In this document: piece after piece, positions 34,244-41,247 of the stretch | How positions within the stretch are numbered: position 1 is the stretch's first letter | Layout: every line of letters begins with the position of its first letter | From: Alkalimonas cellulosilytica | GTDB taxonomy: Bacteria; Pseudomonadota; Gammaproteobacteria; Enterobacterales; Alteromonadaceae | Direction: 5' to 3' | Length of the DNA stretch: 64,000 bases | NCBI RefSeq assembly: GCF_036325985.1 | Contig: NZ_JAUHLI010000016.1 | Coordinates: 28,592 to 92,591 of the forward strand | Made by a program: the position numbers and the translations under genes | Notes under the pieces: generated by a model | What the model saw: only the letters and a program-made list of their open reading frames with translations | Told to the model about the DNA's origin: nothing | Databases searched by the model: none

Positions 34244-35839
34244 ATGGATATAAAATTGACAGCGCTGGACTGGCTGGTTTTTGGCGGCTATTTTGCCTTG
34301 TTGGCGGCCATGGGCTGGTTATTAAGTCAGCGGCGTGCCGGCAATGCCCGCGATTACTTTCTGGGCGGCAATCAAATGCCGATGTGGGCCGTGGCTATTT
34401 CGGTGATGGCAACCTCACAATCAGCCGCCACTTTTTTAGGTGGGCCGGATCAGGGCTTTCGGGGCGACCTGACCTATCTGGCGACTAATATCGGCGCTTT
34501 TATTGCTGCTTTTGTGGTGATGTTGTATCTGATCCCACGCTACTATCAGGCCAGAGTCAGTACGGTCTATGGTTTGCTGCAGCAGCGCTTTGGCAGCAGT
34601 GCCAAACGTCAGGCAGGCAGCATGTATCTGTTTGGCCGGGTGTTTGCCAGTGGAGCCCGCCTGTACATGGCAGCGATCGCCGTGTCGATGGTGATTTTTC
34701 ATAACATTGATGCCAGCAGTGTAGTGCTGTCCATCGTGCTGCTGGCTTTTGGCGCGCTGGCCTATTCGGTGGTCGGTGGTATTCGCTCGGTGATTTACAC
34801 CGATGCGTTTCAGTGCGCTGTCTATGTGCTGGCGGCGTTGGCAGTATTGCTATACCTGCTGTGGTTGATCCCGGCCGAGCCGGCCGCCATTGTATCGGCA
34901 CTGAAACAGCCGCTGGATGGCTCTGGCTCCAAGCTGCAGCTGCTGGATTTCTCGCTTGATTTTGGCGCCTCCGGCGTGTTCACTTTTTGGTCGGCCATGA
35001 CCGGTTTTGTGCTGCTGAACATCGCTGCGTTTGGACTGGATCAGGACATGACCCAGCGGGTACTGACCTGTAAAACCGCGAAAGAGGGGGCCAGAGCCAT
35101 GCTGCTGTCGGTGGTGCTGATCATTCCGGTGATGCTGCTGTTTATTGCCATCGGCATGTTGCTTTATGTGTTTTACCTGCGACCGGACCTGATGCAGCAA
35201 GGCGGCTCTGAGTTGGCCAACAGCTTTGCCGGTGAAACCGTCACCGTCTTCATGTATTTTGTGCTGAATGAAATGCCGGCCGGTTTACGCGGTCTGGTCA
35301 CCGTGGGGGTAGTAGCTGCGGCGTTGTCTACCATGACATCTGGCCTGAATTCGATGTCCTCGGTATTGGTGGAAGATTTATACCGGCCCTGGCGGCTGCG
35401 GCGGAAGCCACAGAGTTCTGAACAGCACTTCGTGCGGGCCGGGCAGTTTGGCATGCTGCTGACCGCAACGGCGCTGTCGGCGATGGCGGTGCTGTGTTTT
35501 TACTGGCAGCAGTTCAGCGATATGCCGTTGCTGGCGTTTGCTCTTAGTGTGATGGTGTTTTCTTACAGTGGCTTACTGGGGGTTTATTTTACCGTGCTGT
35601 TCACCCGCCGTGGTAATGCTACAAGTGTTGCGGCGGCACTGATTTGCGGTTTCTTAGTGCCATTGTTTTTTCAGCCTTATGTCCTGCAGTGGTTTGGCCC
35701 AGGTTTTGCCGAGTGGGATTTGGGCTTTACCTGGCAGCTTTGCCTCGGTACTTTATTAGCTTTTGCGGTCTGCTGCCTTGGAAAACCCAAAGCGAAGCAG
35801 CCTGTGTTCTCAGCCGCAGCTACAGGAGATGCAGCGTGA
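34244..35839 (+). CDS. sodium:solute symporter family transporter (putative MurNAc/amino sugar importer)
   Basis: This 531-residue membrane protein has about 13 helices and SSS-family motifs, for example FLGGNQMPMWAVAISVMATS in the first two helices and AFGLDQDMTQRVLTCKTAKE in the middle. The family uses the sodium gradient to import sugars, amino acids or other small solutes. Between an exported GH3 enzyme and a sugar kinase plus MurQ, it most likely imports MurNAc, anhydro-MurNAc or GlcNAc. AAAGGA precedes ATG 34244. The next gene overlaps it by GTGA. No PTS permease is present, so this would be the inner-membrane entry step. Confidence 0.92.
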   Translation: MDIKLTALDWLVFGGYFALLAAMGWLLSQRRAGNARDYFLGGNQMPMWAVAISVMATSQSAATFLGGPDQGFRGDLTYLATNIGAFIAAFVVMLYLIPRYYQARVSTVYGLLQQRFGSSAKRQAGSMYLFGRVFASGARLYMAAIAVSMVIFHNIDASSVVLSIVLLAFGALAYSVVGGIRSVIYTDAFQCAVYVLAALAVLLYLLWLIPAEPAAIVSALKQPLDGSGSKLQLLDFSLDFGASGVFTFWSAMTGFVLLNIAAFGLDQDMTQRVLTCKTAKEGARAMLLSVVLIIPVMLLFIAIGMLLYVFYLRPDLMQQGGSELANSFAGETVTVFMYFVLNEMPAGLRGLVTVGVVAAALSTMTSGLNSMSSVLVEDLYRPWRLRRKPQSSEQHFVRAGQFGMLLTATALSAMAVLCFYWQQFSDMPLLAFALSVMVFSYSGLLGVYFTVLFTRRGNATSVAAALICGFLVPLFFQPYVLQWFGPGFAEWDLGFTWQLCLGTLLAFAVCCLGKPKAKQPVFSAAATGDAA

Positions 35840-36729
35840 CGGATTTTATACTGGGTATTGACGCCGGAGGAACCAAAACCCTCGGCCGTTTGGTGCAGCT
35901 GGCGACAGGCCGAAGCTGGCAACTAAAAATGGGCTCAGCTTCTTTGACCAACGACTACAACAATGCCGCGGCAACCCTGTATCAGTTGATCAGCAATTTG
36001 TTCGAGCAGGCTAAGTGCCAGGGCGATCAGGTCACGGTGGTCGCCGGGGTACCGGGTGCTGGTAATTTGCAGCTGCGCAAATCACTGGAACTGCACCTGG
36101 CAGAGCTGTGCCCGCAGCTGTGGATCACCACCGATGCGAAAACTTCGGTCTGGGGGGCGAATAATGGCCAGCCGGTGGCGGTGGTAGCGCTTGGCACCGG
36201 CTCGGTCGGCATGCGGCTGGAACCTGGTGGCGAAGAGCGGCAGTTTGGTGGCTGGGGCTTTAATATTGGTGATGAAGGCAGTGGAGCTATCTTAGGTAAA
36301 ATGGCAGTGCGACAGGTGCTGGATGAGTTTGATCGCAGTCGTTGCTTTCACTCTGAACTGGCCAAAGCGGTGACCGCGGTAATCGGCACTGATCCGGCCA
36401 ATATTCTGGGCTGGCTCAAACATGCTGTGGTCAACGACTTTTCCAGGCTGGCACCGCTGGTACTGCCATTGGCAGCAAACTGCCCGCAGGCGGCCAGGGT
36501 GTTTGCCCGTTACCTGGACGATGTGGTGGAGCTGATTGATTTAACCTGTCTGGATGTGCAATTACCCATCGTGATTCTGGGTGGCCTGGCGGAAGGCACC
36601 ATCCCCCATCTGCCAGCGCGTATTCGTCAGCACATTATTCCGGCTGCCGGTACCTCAGTGGACGGTGCCTTGTTGCTGGCCACAAAATGGCGCAGTGGTG
36701 AGCTGGCGAAAACGGAGCCAAGAGTATGA
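35836..36729 (+). CDS. BadF/BadG-family amino-sugar kinase (putative MurNAc/GlcNAc kinase)
   Basis: This 297-residue ASKHA-fold kinase has the phosphate-1 motif GIDAGGTKT (Asp 9), the phosphate-2 region ALGTGSVG and the motif GWGFNIGDEGSGAILGK. Its family includes GlcNAc kinases and Clostridium MurK, which phosphorylates both MurNAc and GlcNAc at O6. Because MurQ downstream needs MurNAc-6-phosphate and no MurP or AnmK is present in the window, a MurK role is likely but inferred. The GTG start overlaps the symporter stop and has AGGAG upstream; a longer frame from 35644 runs inside the symporter gene. The ATGA overlap with murQ shows tight coupling. Confidence 0.87.
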   Translation: MTDFILGIDAGGTKTLGRLVQLATGRSWQLKMGSASLTNDYNNAAATLYQLISNLFEQAKCQGDQVTVVAGVPGAGNLQLRKSLELHLAELCPQLWITTDAKTSVWGANNGQPVAVVALGTGSVGMRLEPGGEERQFGGWGFNIGDEGSGAILGKMAVRQVLDEFDRSRCFHSELAKAVTAVIGTDPANILGWLKHAVVNDFSRLAPLVLPLAANCPQAARVFARYLDDVVELIDLTCLDVQLPIVILGGLAEGTIPHLPARIRQHIIPAAGTSVDGALLLATKWRSGELAKTEPRV

Positions 36730-37679
36730 GCAAACAGCCAGAACTGGATAGTCAGCAAGAGCAACAACTGTTGCAGCAGCTTGGCAGCTTTCTGTCGGAA
36801 AGCCGCAACCCGGATACAATGGATCTGGATACGCTGGACACCCTGCAACTGCTGCAACGCATTAATCAGGCCGATCAGCAGGTGCCGCAGGTGATTGCCG
36901 GGATCCTGCCGCAAGTAGCTCAGGCGGTTGACGCCATTGTGGCCGCCTTTCGCAGTGGTGGGCGGTTGATTTACATGGGTGCCGGCACCAGTGGCCGTTT
37001 AGGCATACTGGATGCGGCCGAATGCCCGCCGACCTTCAGTACCCCGCCAGAGCAGGTTCAGGCGCTGATTGCCGGTGGGCCAGCTGCTATTTTGCAGGCG
37101 GTGGAAGGTGCCGAAGATGATGCCGCTCAGGGCGTGGCTGATGTACAGGCTATTCATTTATCTGCCAGGGATGTGCTGGTGGGGATAGCCGCCAGTGGCC
37201 GTACCCCTTATGTGGTGGCCGCCATGCAGTATGGCCGCGAGCTTGGGGCCACCACCATTGGGATCAGCTGCAACCCGGCTACAGCGGTGCTTGCAGCTGC
37301 GGATATCCCTCTGTGCGCAGCCGTAGGCCCTGAGGTGTTAACCGGCTCTACCCGGATGAAATCCGGTACCGCCCAGAAACTGCTGCTGAATATGCTCTCG
37401 ACCGCCAGCATGGTGCGAAGCGGTAAAGTCTATCAGAACCTGATGGTGGACTTGCATGCCAGCAATCAGAAGCTATTGGTGCGGGCAGCGCGCATAGTGG
37501 CTGAAGCCACTGGCTGCAGTCATCAGCAGGCCAAACAAATGCTGAGTGAGTCTGATTACAATGCCAAACTGGCAATACTGCGAATTCTGACTGGTTTAGC
37601 AAAGCCTGAGGCCTCGGCTTTATTAGAGCAGCAAGCCGGCTTTTTACGCCAGGCGCTGACACAGCACCAGCCAACTTAA
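36726..37679 (+). CDS. murQ: N-acetylmuramic acid 6-phosphate etherase MurQ
   Basis: MurQ cleaves the lactyl ether of MurNAc-6-phosphate to give GlcNAc-6-phosphate and D-lactate in the cytoplasm. The 317-residue protein has the SIS-domain core YMGAGTSGRLGILDAAECPP, with the catalytic Glu near residue 99, a second acidic site in VEGAEDDAAQG, and the signatures GSTRMKSGTAQKLLLN and GKVYQNLMVDLHASNQKL. Length matches the family. It is the last gene of the GH3 operon, coupled by ATGA to the kinase. The specific call is firm because of the signature motifs. Confidence 0.96.
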   Translation: MSKQPELDSQQEQQLLQQLGSFLSESRNPDTMDLDTLDTLQLLQRINQADQQVPQVIAGILPQVAQAVDAIVAAFRSGGRLIYMGAGTSGRLGILDAAECPPTFSTPPEQVQALIAGGPAAILQAVEGAEDDAAQGVADVQAIHLSARDVLVGIAASGRTPYVVAAMQYGRELGATTIGISCNPATAVLAAADIPLCAAVGPEVLTGSTRMKSGTAQKLLLNMLSTASMVRSGKVYQNLMVDLHASNQKLLVRAARIVAEATGCSHQQAKQMLSESDYNAKLAILRILTGLAKPEASALLEQQAGFLRQALTQHQPT

Positions 37680-37721
37680 CCGGGTCTACAAAATAATTGC
37701 CTTTACCCCTGCAACAGGGTG

Positions 37722-37764
37722 GAATAATTTATTCTGTGCATATATCATCTAGAATAAATAATTC
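37722..37764 (+). promoter_or_regulatory. perfect operator pair before lysA
   Basis: Two full GAAT-N5-ATTC sites, GAAT-AATTT-ATTC at 37722-37734 and GAAT-AAATA-ATTC at 37752-37764, have centres exactly 30 bp apart, close to three helical turns. They lie in the 106-bp gap between murQ and lysA. The second ends 21 bp before the lysA ATG and next to its CAGGAG ribosome site. Confidence 0.7.
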
Positions 37765-37785
37765 TGCCTGTTCAGGAGTCTCTTC

Positions 37786-39039
37786 ATGGCCATTGGCTAT
37801 CAGCAGCAACAGCTGCACATCGAGCAGCTTGCAGCCTCGTCGTTGCTGCAGCAATACGGTTCCCCCTGTTATGTGTATTCCAAAGCGCAATTGCTGGCCA
37901 ACTTGCAAGCTTACCAGCAAGCCGCCACCGGCCTGGATGCCCTGATTTGCTTTGCCGTTAAAGCCAACTCCAATCTGGCGGTATTGCAGTGCTTTGCAAC
38001 AGCCGGTGCCGGTGCTGATGTGGTCTCGGTGGGTGAACTGCAGCGGGCACTGGCGGCTGGTTTTCCGGCCGAACGTGTGGTGTATTCCGGGGTTGGTAAA
38101 ACCAGAGACGATATGGCGCTGGCACTCAAGGCCGGCATTTTGCAATTTAATGTCGAGTCCATCCCTGAGCTACGGCGCTTAAGTGAAGTCGCAACAGCCC
38201 TGGGCCTGGAAGCTGCGATTGCCATCCGGGTGAATCCGGATGTGGATGCCGGGACCCACGAAAAAATTGCCACCGGCAAAGCGGAAAATAAATTCGGTAT
38301 CAGCTGGCAGCAGGTGGAGCAAGTGTATGCACTGGCAGCCGAGTTGCCGGGGATCCGTATTCAGGGCGTCGATATGCATATTGGCTCGCAAATTACCGGG
38401 CTGGCACCGTATCAGGCAGCCTTTGAGCGCATGCTCGAGCTGGTGGAGCGCTTGCAGGCATTGGGCCATCCGATTGATACCATTGACCTTGGCGGTGGCC
38501 TTGGCATCTTGTATCCGGATGCCAAACAAGCGGTTGCTATTGATGAGTACATGGCACTGGTACGGCAGTATTTTGCCAACAAAGACTGCCGGCTGATTCT
38601 GGAGCCAGGGCGCTCTCTTGCTGCCAATGCCGGTGTGCTGCTGTGTCAGGTGGAATACGTCAAGCAAGGGCCCGCTAAAACCTTCCTGATACTGGATGCG
38701 GCGATGAATGATTTGCTGCGTCCCGCCATGTACGGTGCCGTGCACGATATCTGGCCGGTGCAACAGCAACCGCAGCGTGCCAGCCAGTGCTATGATGTGG
38801 TCGGCCCGGTGTGCGAAACCGGCGATACCTTTAGTATGGGGCAATGGCTGCCAGAGCTTGCACCGGGAGAAGCGGTGGCCATTGGCCAGGCAGGGGCTTA
38901 TGGCGCTGTGATGGCATCCTGCTACAACACCAGAGCTTTGGTGCCTGAAATACTGGTATCCGGCAATCAATCGGCACTGGTGCGTCGTCGCATCGAGATT
39001 GAGGAGCAGCTGAGTTGGGACCAGATGCCAGATTTTTAA
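37786..39039 (+). CDS. lysA: diaminopimelate decarboxylase
   Basis: This 417-residue PLP enzyme converts meso-diaminopimelate to L-lysine. The PLP Lys is in CFAVKANSN (Lys 59); other family motifs are GVDMHIGSQI, DLGGGLGILYP, LEPGRSLAANAGVLL, CETGDTF and QAGAYGAVMASCYNTR. It has its own pair of operators, so it appears to be controlled with the murein-salvage genes and not with lysine biosynthesis. In that setting it could use DAP released from wall peptides; this is inference. It may not be the only lysA copy in the genome. Confidence 0.94.
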   Translation: MAIGYQQQQLHIEQLAASSLLQQYGSPCYVYSKAQLLANLQAYQQAATGLDALICFAVKANSNLAVLQCFATAGAGADVVSVGELQRALAAGFPAERVVYSGVGKTRDDMALALKAGILQFNVESIPELRRLSEVATALGLEAAIAIRVNPDVDAGTHEKIATGKAENKFGISWQQVEQVYALAAELPGIRIQGVDMHIGSQITGLAPYQAAFERMLELVERLQALGHPIDTIDLGGGLGILYPDAKQAVAIDEYMALVRQYFANKDCRLILEPGRSLAANAGVLLCQVEYVKQGPAKTFLILDAAMNDLLRPAMYGAVHDIWPVQQQPQRASQCYDVVGPVCETGDTFSMGQWLPELAPGEAVAIGQAGAYGAVMASCYNTRALVPEILVSGNQSALVRRRIEIEEQLSWDQMPDF

Positions 39040-39114
39040 CATTGTTTACCGGGGCTGGCTGTTCAGGTTATAGTAGCGCTGCTGGCCCAGGCTTAACACG
39101 AGTACAAAAACAAT

Positions 39115-39954
39115 ATGGTGTGTCTACTGAAAATCAGAGGTTTGCAAGACCAGATGTCTGCCATTGAACGCAAACTTGCTGACTTTATTCTGGATAACTC
39201 GCATTTACTCCGTGACTACTCATCGCAGCAACTGGCTGATGCTGTAGGCGTGAGTCAGTCCAGTGTGGTCAAGTTTTGCCAGAAGGTAGGTTACAAAGGC
39301 TACCCGGATTTTAAGCTGGCGGTCAGTGAAGCTTTGGTGGCTCAATCCAATCTGAGCCGGGAAGAACAAAGCGACACCAAAAAAACACCGCTGGCTGAAG
39401 TGGAGCAGTTTCAACTGCAGCTGCAGGCCAGTTACCGCACCGTGCTGGAAATCAACGAAGCCAAGACATTAGCGCGTGCGACTGAACTGCTCGATAAAGC
39501 CGATAAAATTTTGTTGGTTGGTTTTGGTGGCTCTGGCCTGGTGGCAGCAGACTTTGCCTTTCGCCTAAGGCAATTGGGTAAAACCGTGTGTTATCATCCG
39601 GACCCCGCGGTACAAATGCAGTACAGCGCTCAGCTGAGTGAGCAGAGTGTTTTCTTTGCTATCTCACAAAGCGGGGAGAATCAGGATGTACTGCGTCTGG
39701 CCCGCCAGCTGAAATCACAAAAAGTTCAGCTGATGTCGTTGACCTCCTTTAAAACCAACCCGCTAAGCCTACTGGTGCAAACGCCATTGTATGTGCTAGC
39801 AGGTGACAGCAGCTCCCGTCTGGATCCACTGTTGGAGCAGTTGGGTGCTCAGCATTTATGCCATCTCCTCTATCTGCAATTAAGTAAAATAACTGCCAAT
39901 GCCAAAGTGCTGGAGCACAGTCAGCGGTTGTTGCAACAACTAGCGCAGCGTTAA
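39115..39954 (+). CDS. RpiR/MurR-family transcriptional regulator
   Basis: This 279-residue regulator has an N-terminal RpiR-type helix-turn-helix (YSSQQLADAVGVSQSSVVKF, near residues 36-55) and a C-terminal SIS sugar-phosphate-binding domain (ILLVGFGGSGLVAADFAFRL, then FFAISQSGENQDVLRLARQL). In E. coli the family member MurR represses murQP and responds to MurNAc-6-phosphate. Its position at the end of the cluster makes it the best candidate to bind the GAAT-N5-ATTC sites. No such site precedes the gene itself, so strong autoregulation is not expected. Confidence 0.9.
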   Translation: MVCLLKIRGLQDQMSAIERKLADFILDNSHLLRDYSSQQLADAVGVSQSSVVKFCQKVGYKGYPDFKLAVSEALVAQSNLSREEQSDTKKTPLAEVEQFQLQLQASYRTVLEINEAKTLARATELLDKADKILLVGFGGSGLVAADFAFRLRQLGKTVCYHPDPAVQMQYSAQLSEQSVFFAISQSGENQDVLRLARQLKSQKVQLMSLTSFKTNPLSLLVQTPLYVLAGDSSSRLDPLLEQLGAQHLCHLLYLQLSKITANAKVLEHSQRLLQQLAQR

Positions 39955-40137
39955 GACTTATCTGCACCCGGTATTTCAGGGGTGAGTTATGGTGTCAGAT
40001 AATTTTACAGCCTAGCTATTGCCTCTGCATAACTAGCTATGAAATATGGGTTTTTATTCTGGCTCTTTTTTTGCATACACACTTTTTGCAAGTGTAACTC
40101 AATGTAATTCAGTATCGATAAAAAAAAAGATAATAGA

Positions 40138-41115
40138 ATGAATGCACGTTTTGTGGTCGCCTCCTTGTTTGCGCTAAACTCCGTTTCCGTTATTGCCGGT
40201 GTCATTCGTCATGATGTGGATGACTCTGTCTACCGCACACTGTCCTACAACCAGCAATTTGACAGTGTAGGCGCTATATTATTCGATACGCCAAATGGTG
40301 GTTTTATCTGTAGTGGTACTGTAATCGCCAGTAACTGGGTACTTACTGCTGGTCACTGTGTCGATGATGCCATCAGCATGACCTTTTATCTGCCGCAGTA
40401 CGATGATGGCCGGACGACGTTGCTTGGTCATACTGCGCACACTGCCAGCTCATGGGTGTGGCATGAAAATTGGACTGGTAATAACTTGTGGGATGGTTGG
40501 GACATCGGTCTGATGTACTTTGACAACCCATTTGATGTTGAGCCGGCTAAGTTATACACCGGAAACAATGAGACTGGTGCTGTCACGACCCATGTTGGTT
40601 ATGGTGCGACAGGCAATGGTTTGACAGGCGTAACAGCGGGTGCAGGTCAGCGTCGTGCCGGTCAGAACCTGGTCGATGGGCTATACTCTGATGGAGGAAC
40701 GGGCCAGCAGATCCTTTTATCTGACTTTGATCACCCGGATGAAACTGCCATCAACACAGACTTTGGCATGACACACAATGAGCTTGTGAACTTCGCCTAT
40801 GATATATGGGGTTTTGGCATCACTTCACAAAGTGGTGCTTTGGCTCTTGAATACGGCATTGCTGGAGGTGACTCTGGCGGTGCTGCCTTTATCCAGGAAA
40901 ATGGTGAGTGGTTACTGGCCGGTGTGCACTCTTTTGGCAGTGGTTTGTATCGCCAGCCAACCAGCCGTTATGGTGAAATTTTTGGTTCAGTACGGGTCAG
41001 CGATATGTATGATTGGATCCAGTCTTATACGTCTACCCCAGTACCAAATCCGGCTACTCTTGGCCTGTTTGGCTTAGGCTTGACTCTGCTGTGGGTGCGC
41101 CGCCGCCGGAGTTAA
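40138..41115 (+). CDS. secreted trypsin-like serine protease with PEP-CTERM tail
   Basis: This 325-residue protein has a signal peptide (ending near residue 20), a chymotrypsin-fold domain with His in LTAGHCVDD, Asp in GWDIGLMYF and Ser in GGDSGGAAF, and a C-terminal PEP-CTERM-like tail: VPNPATLGLFGLGLTLLW followed by RRRRS. PEP-CTERM proteins are sorted by exosortase, usually with exopolysaccharide export. No exosortase or polysaccharide genes are in this window, so sorting would depend on genes elsewhere. The upstream region is AT-rich with a weak ribosome site. A strong terminator follows, so it is a single-gene transcript. Confidence 0.88.
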   Translation: MNARFVVASLFALNSVSVIAGVIRHDVDDSVYRTLSYNQQFDSVGAILFDTPNGGFICSGTVIASNWVLTAGHCVDDAISMTFYLPQYDDGRTTLLGHTAHTASSWVWHENWTGNNLWDGWDIGLMYFDNPFDVEPAKLYTGNNETGAVTTHVGYGATGNGLTGVTAGAGQRRAGQNLVDGLYSDGGTGQQILLSDFDHPDETAINTDFGMTHNELVNFAYDIWGFGITSQSGALALEYGIAGGDSGGAAFIQENGEWLLAGVHSFGSGLYRQPTSRYGEIFGSVRVSDMYDWIQSYTSTPVPNPATLGLFGLGLTLLWVRRRRS

Positions 41116-41135
41116 TCCGCTATCTTTTATTTATT

Positions 41136-41165
41136 AAAATCCACCCTAATCCGGTGGATTTTTTT
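41136..41165 (+). terminator. rho-independent terminator of the PEP-CTERM protease gene
   Basis: AAAATCCACC pairs with GGTGGATTTT around a 7-nt loop, followed by further T. It lies 21 bp after the protease stop. Confidence 0.9.
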
Positions 41166-41167
41166 AT

Positions 41168-41196
41168 GAAAAAAAACCAGCGAGCAAGTCGCTGGT
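41168..41196 (-). terminator. rho-independent terminator of the RND efflux transcript
   Basis: On the minus strand, ACCAGCGA and TCGCTGGT pair around a 5-nt loop and are followed by a T run. A second GC-rich hairpin at 41205-41224 lies between it and the RND stop codon. Confidence 0.85.
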
Positions 41197-41247
41197 GTGG
41201 GCAAGGCCGGGCAAAACCCCGGCCAAAAGCGCTAACGGATGAAGATT

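Noticed and set aside
38179..39042. 287-codon open frame on the minus strand inside lysA
   Set aside because: It is fully antisense to a gene with complete family motifs, has a His/Gln-rich composition typical of shadow frames and has no ribosome site.
41205..41224. GC-rich hairpin GGCCGGG / CCCCGGCC after the RND gene as a separate terminator
   Set aside because: It has no T run; the hairpin at 41168-41196 with a T run explains termination better.
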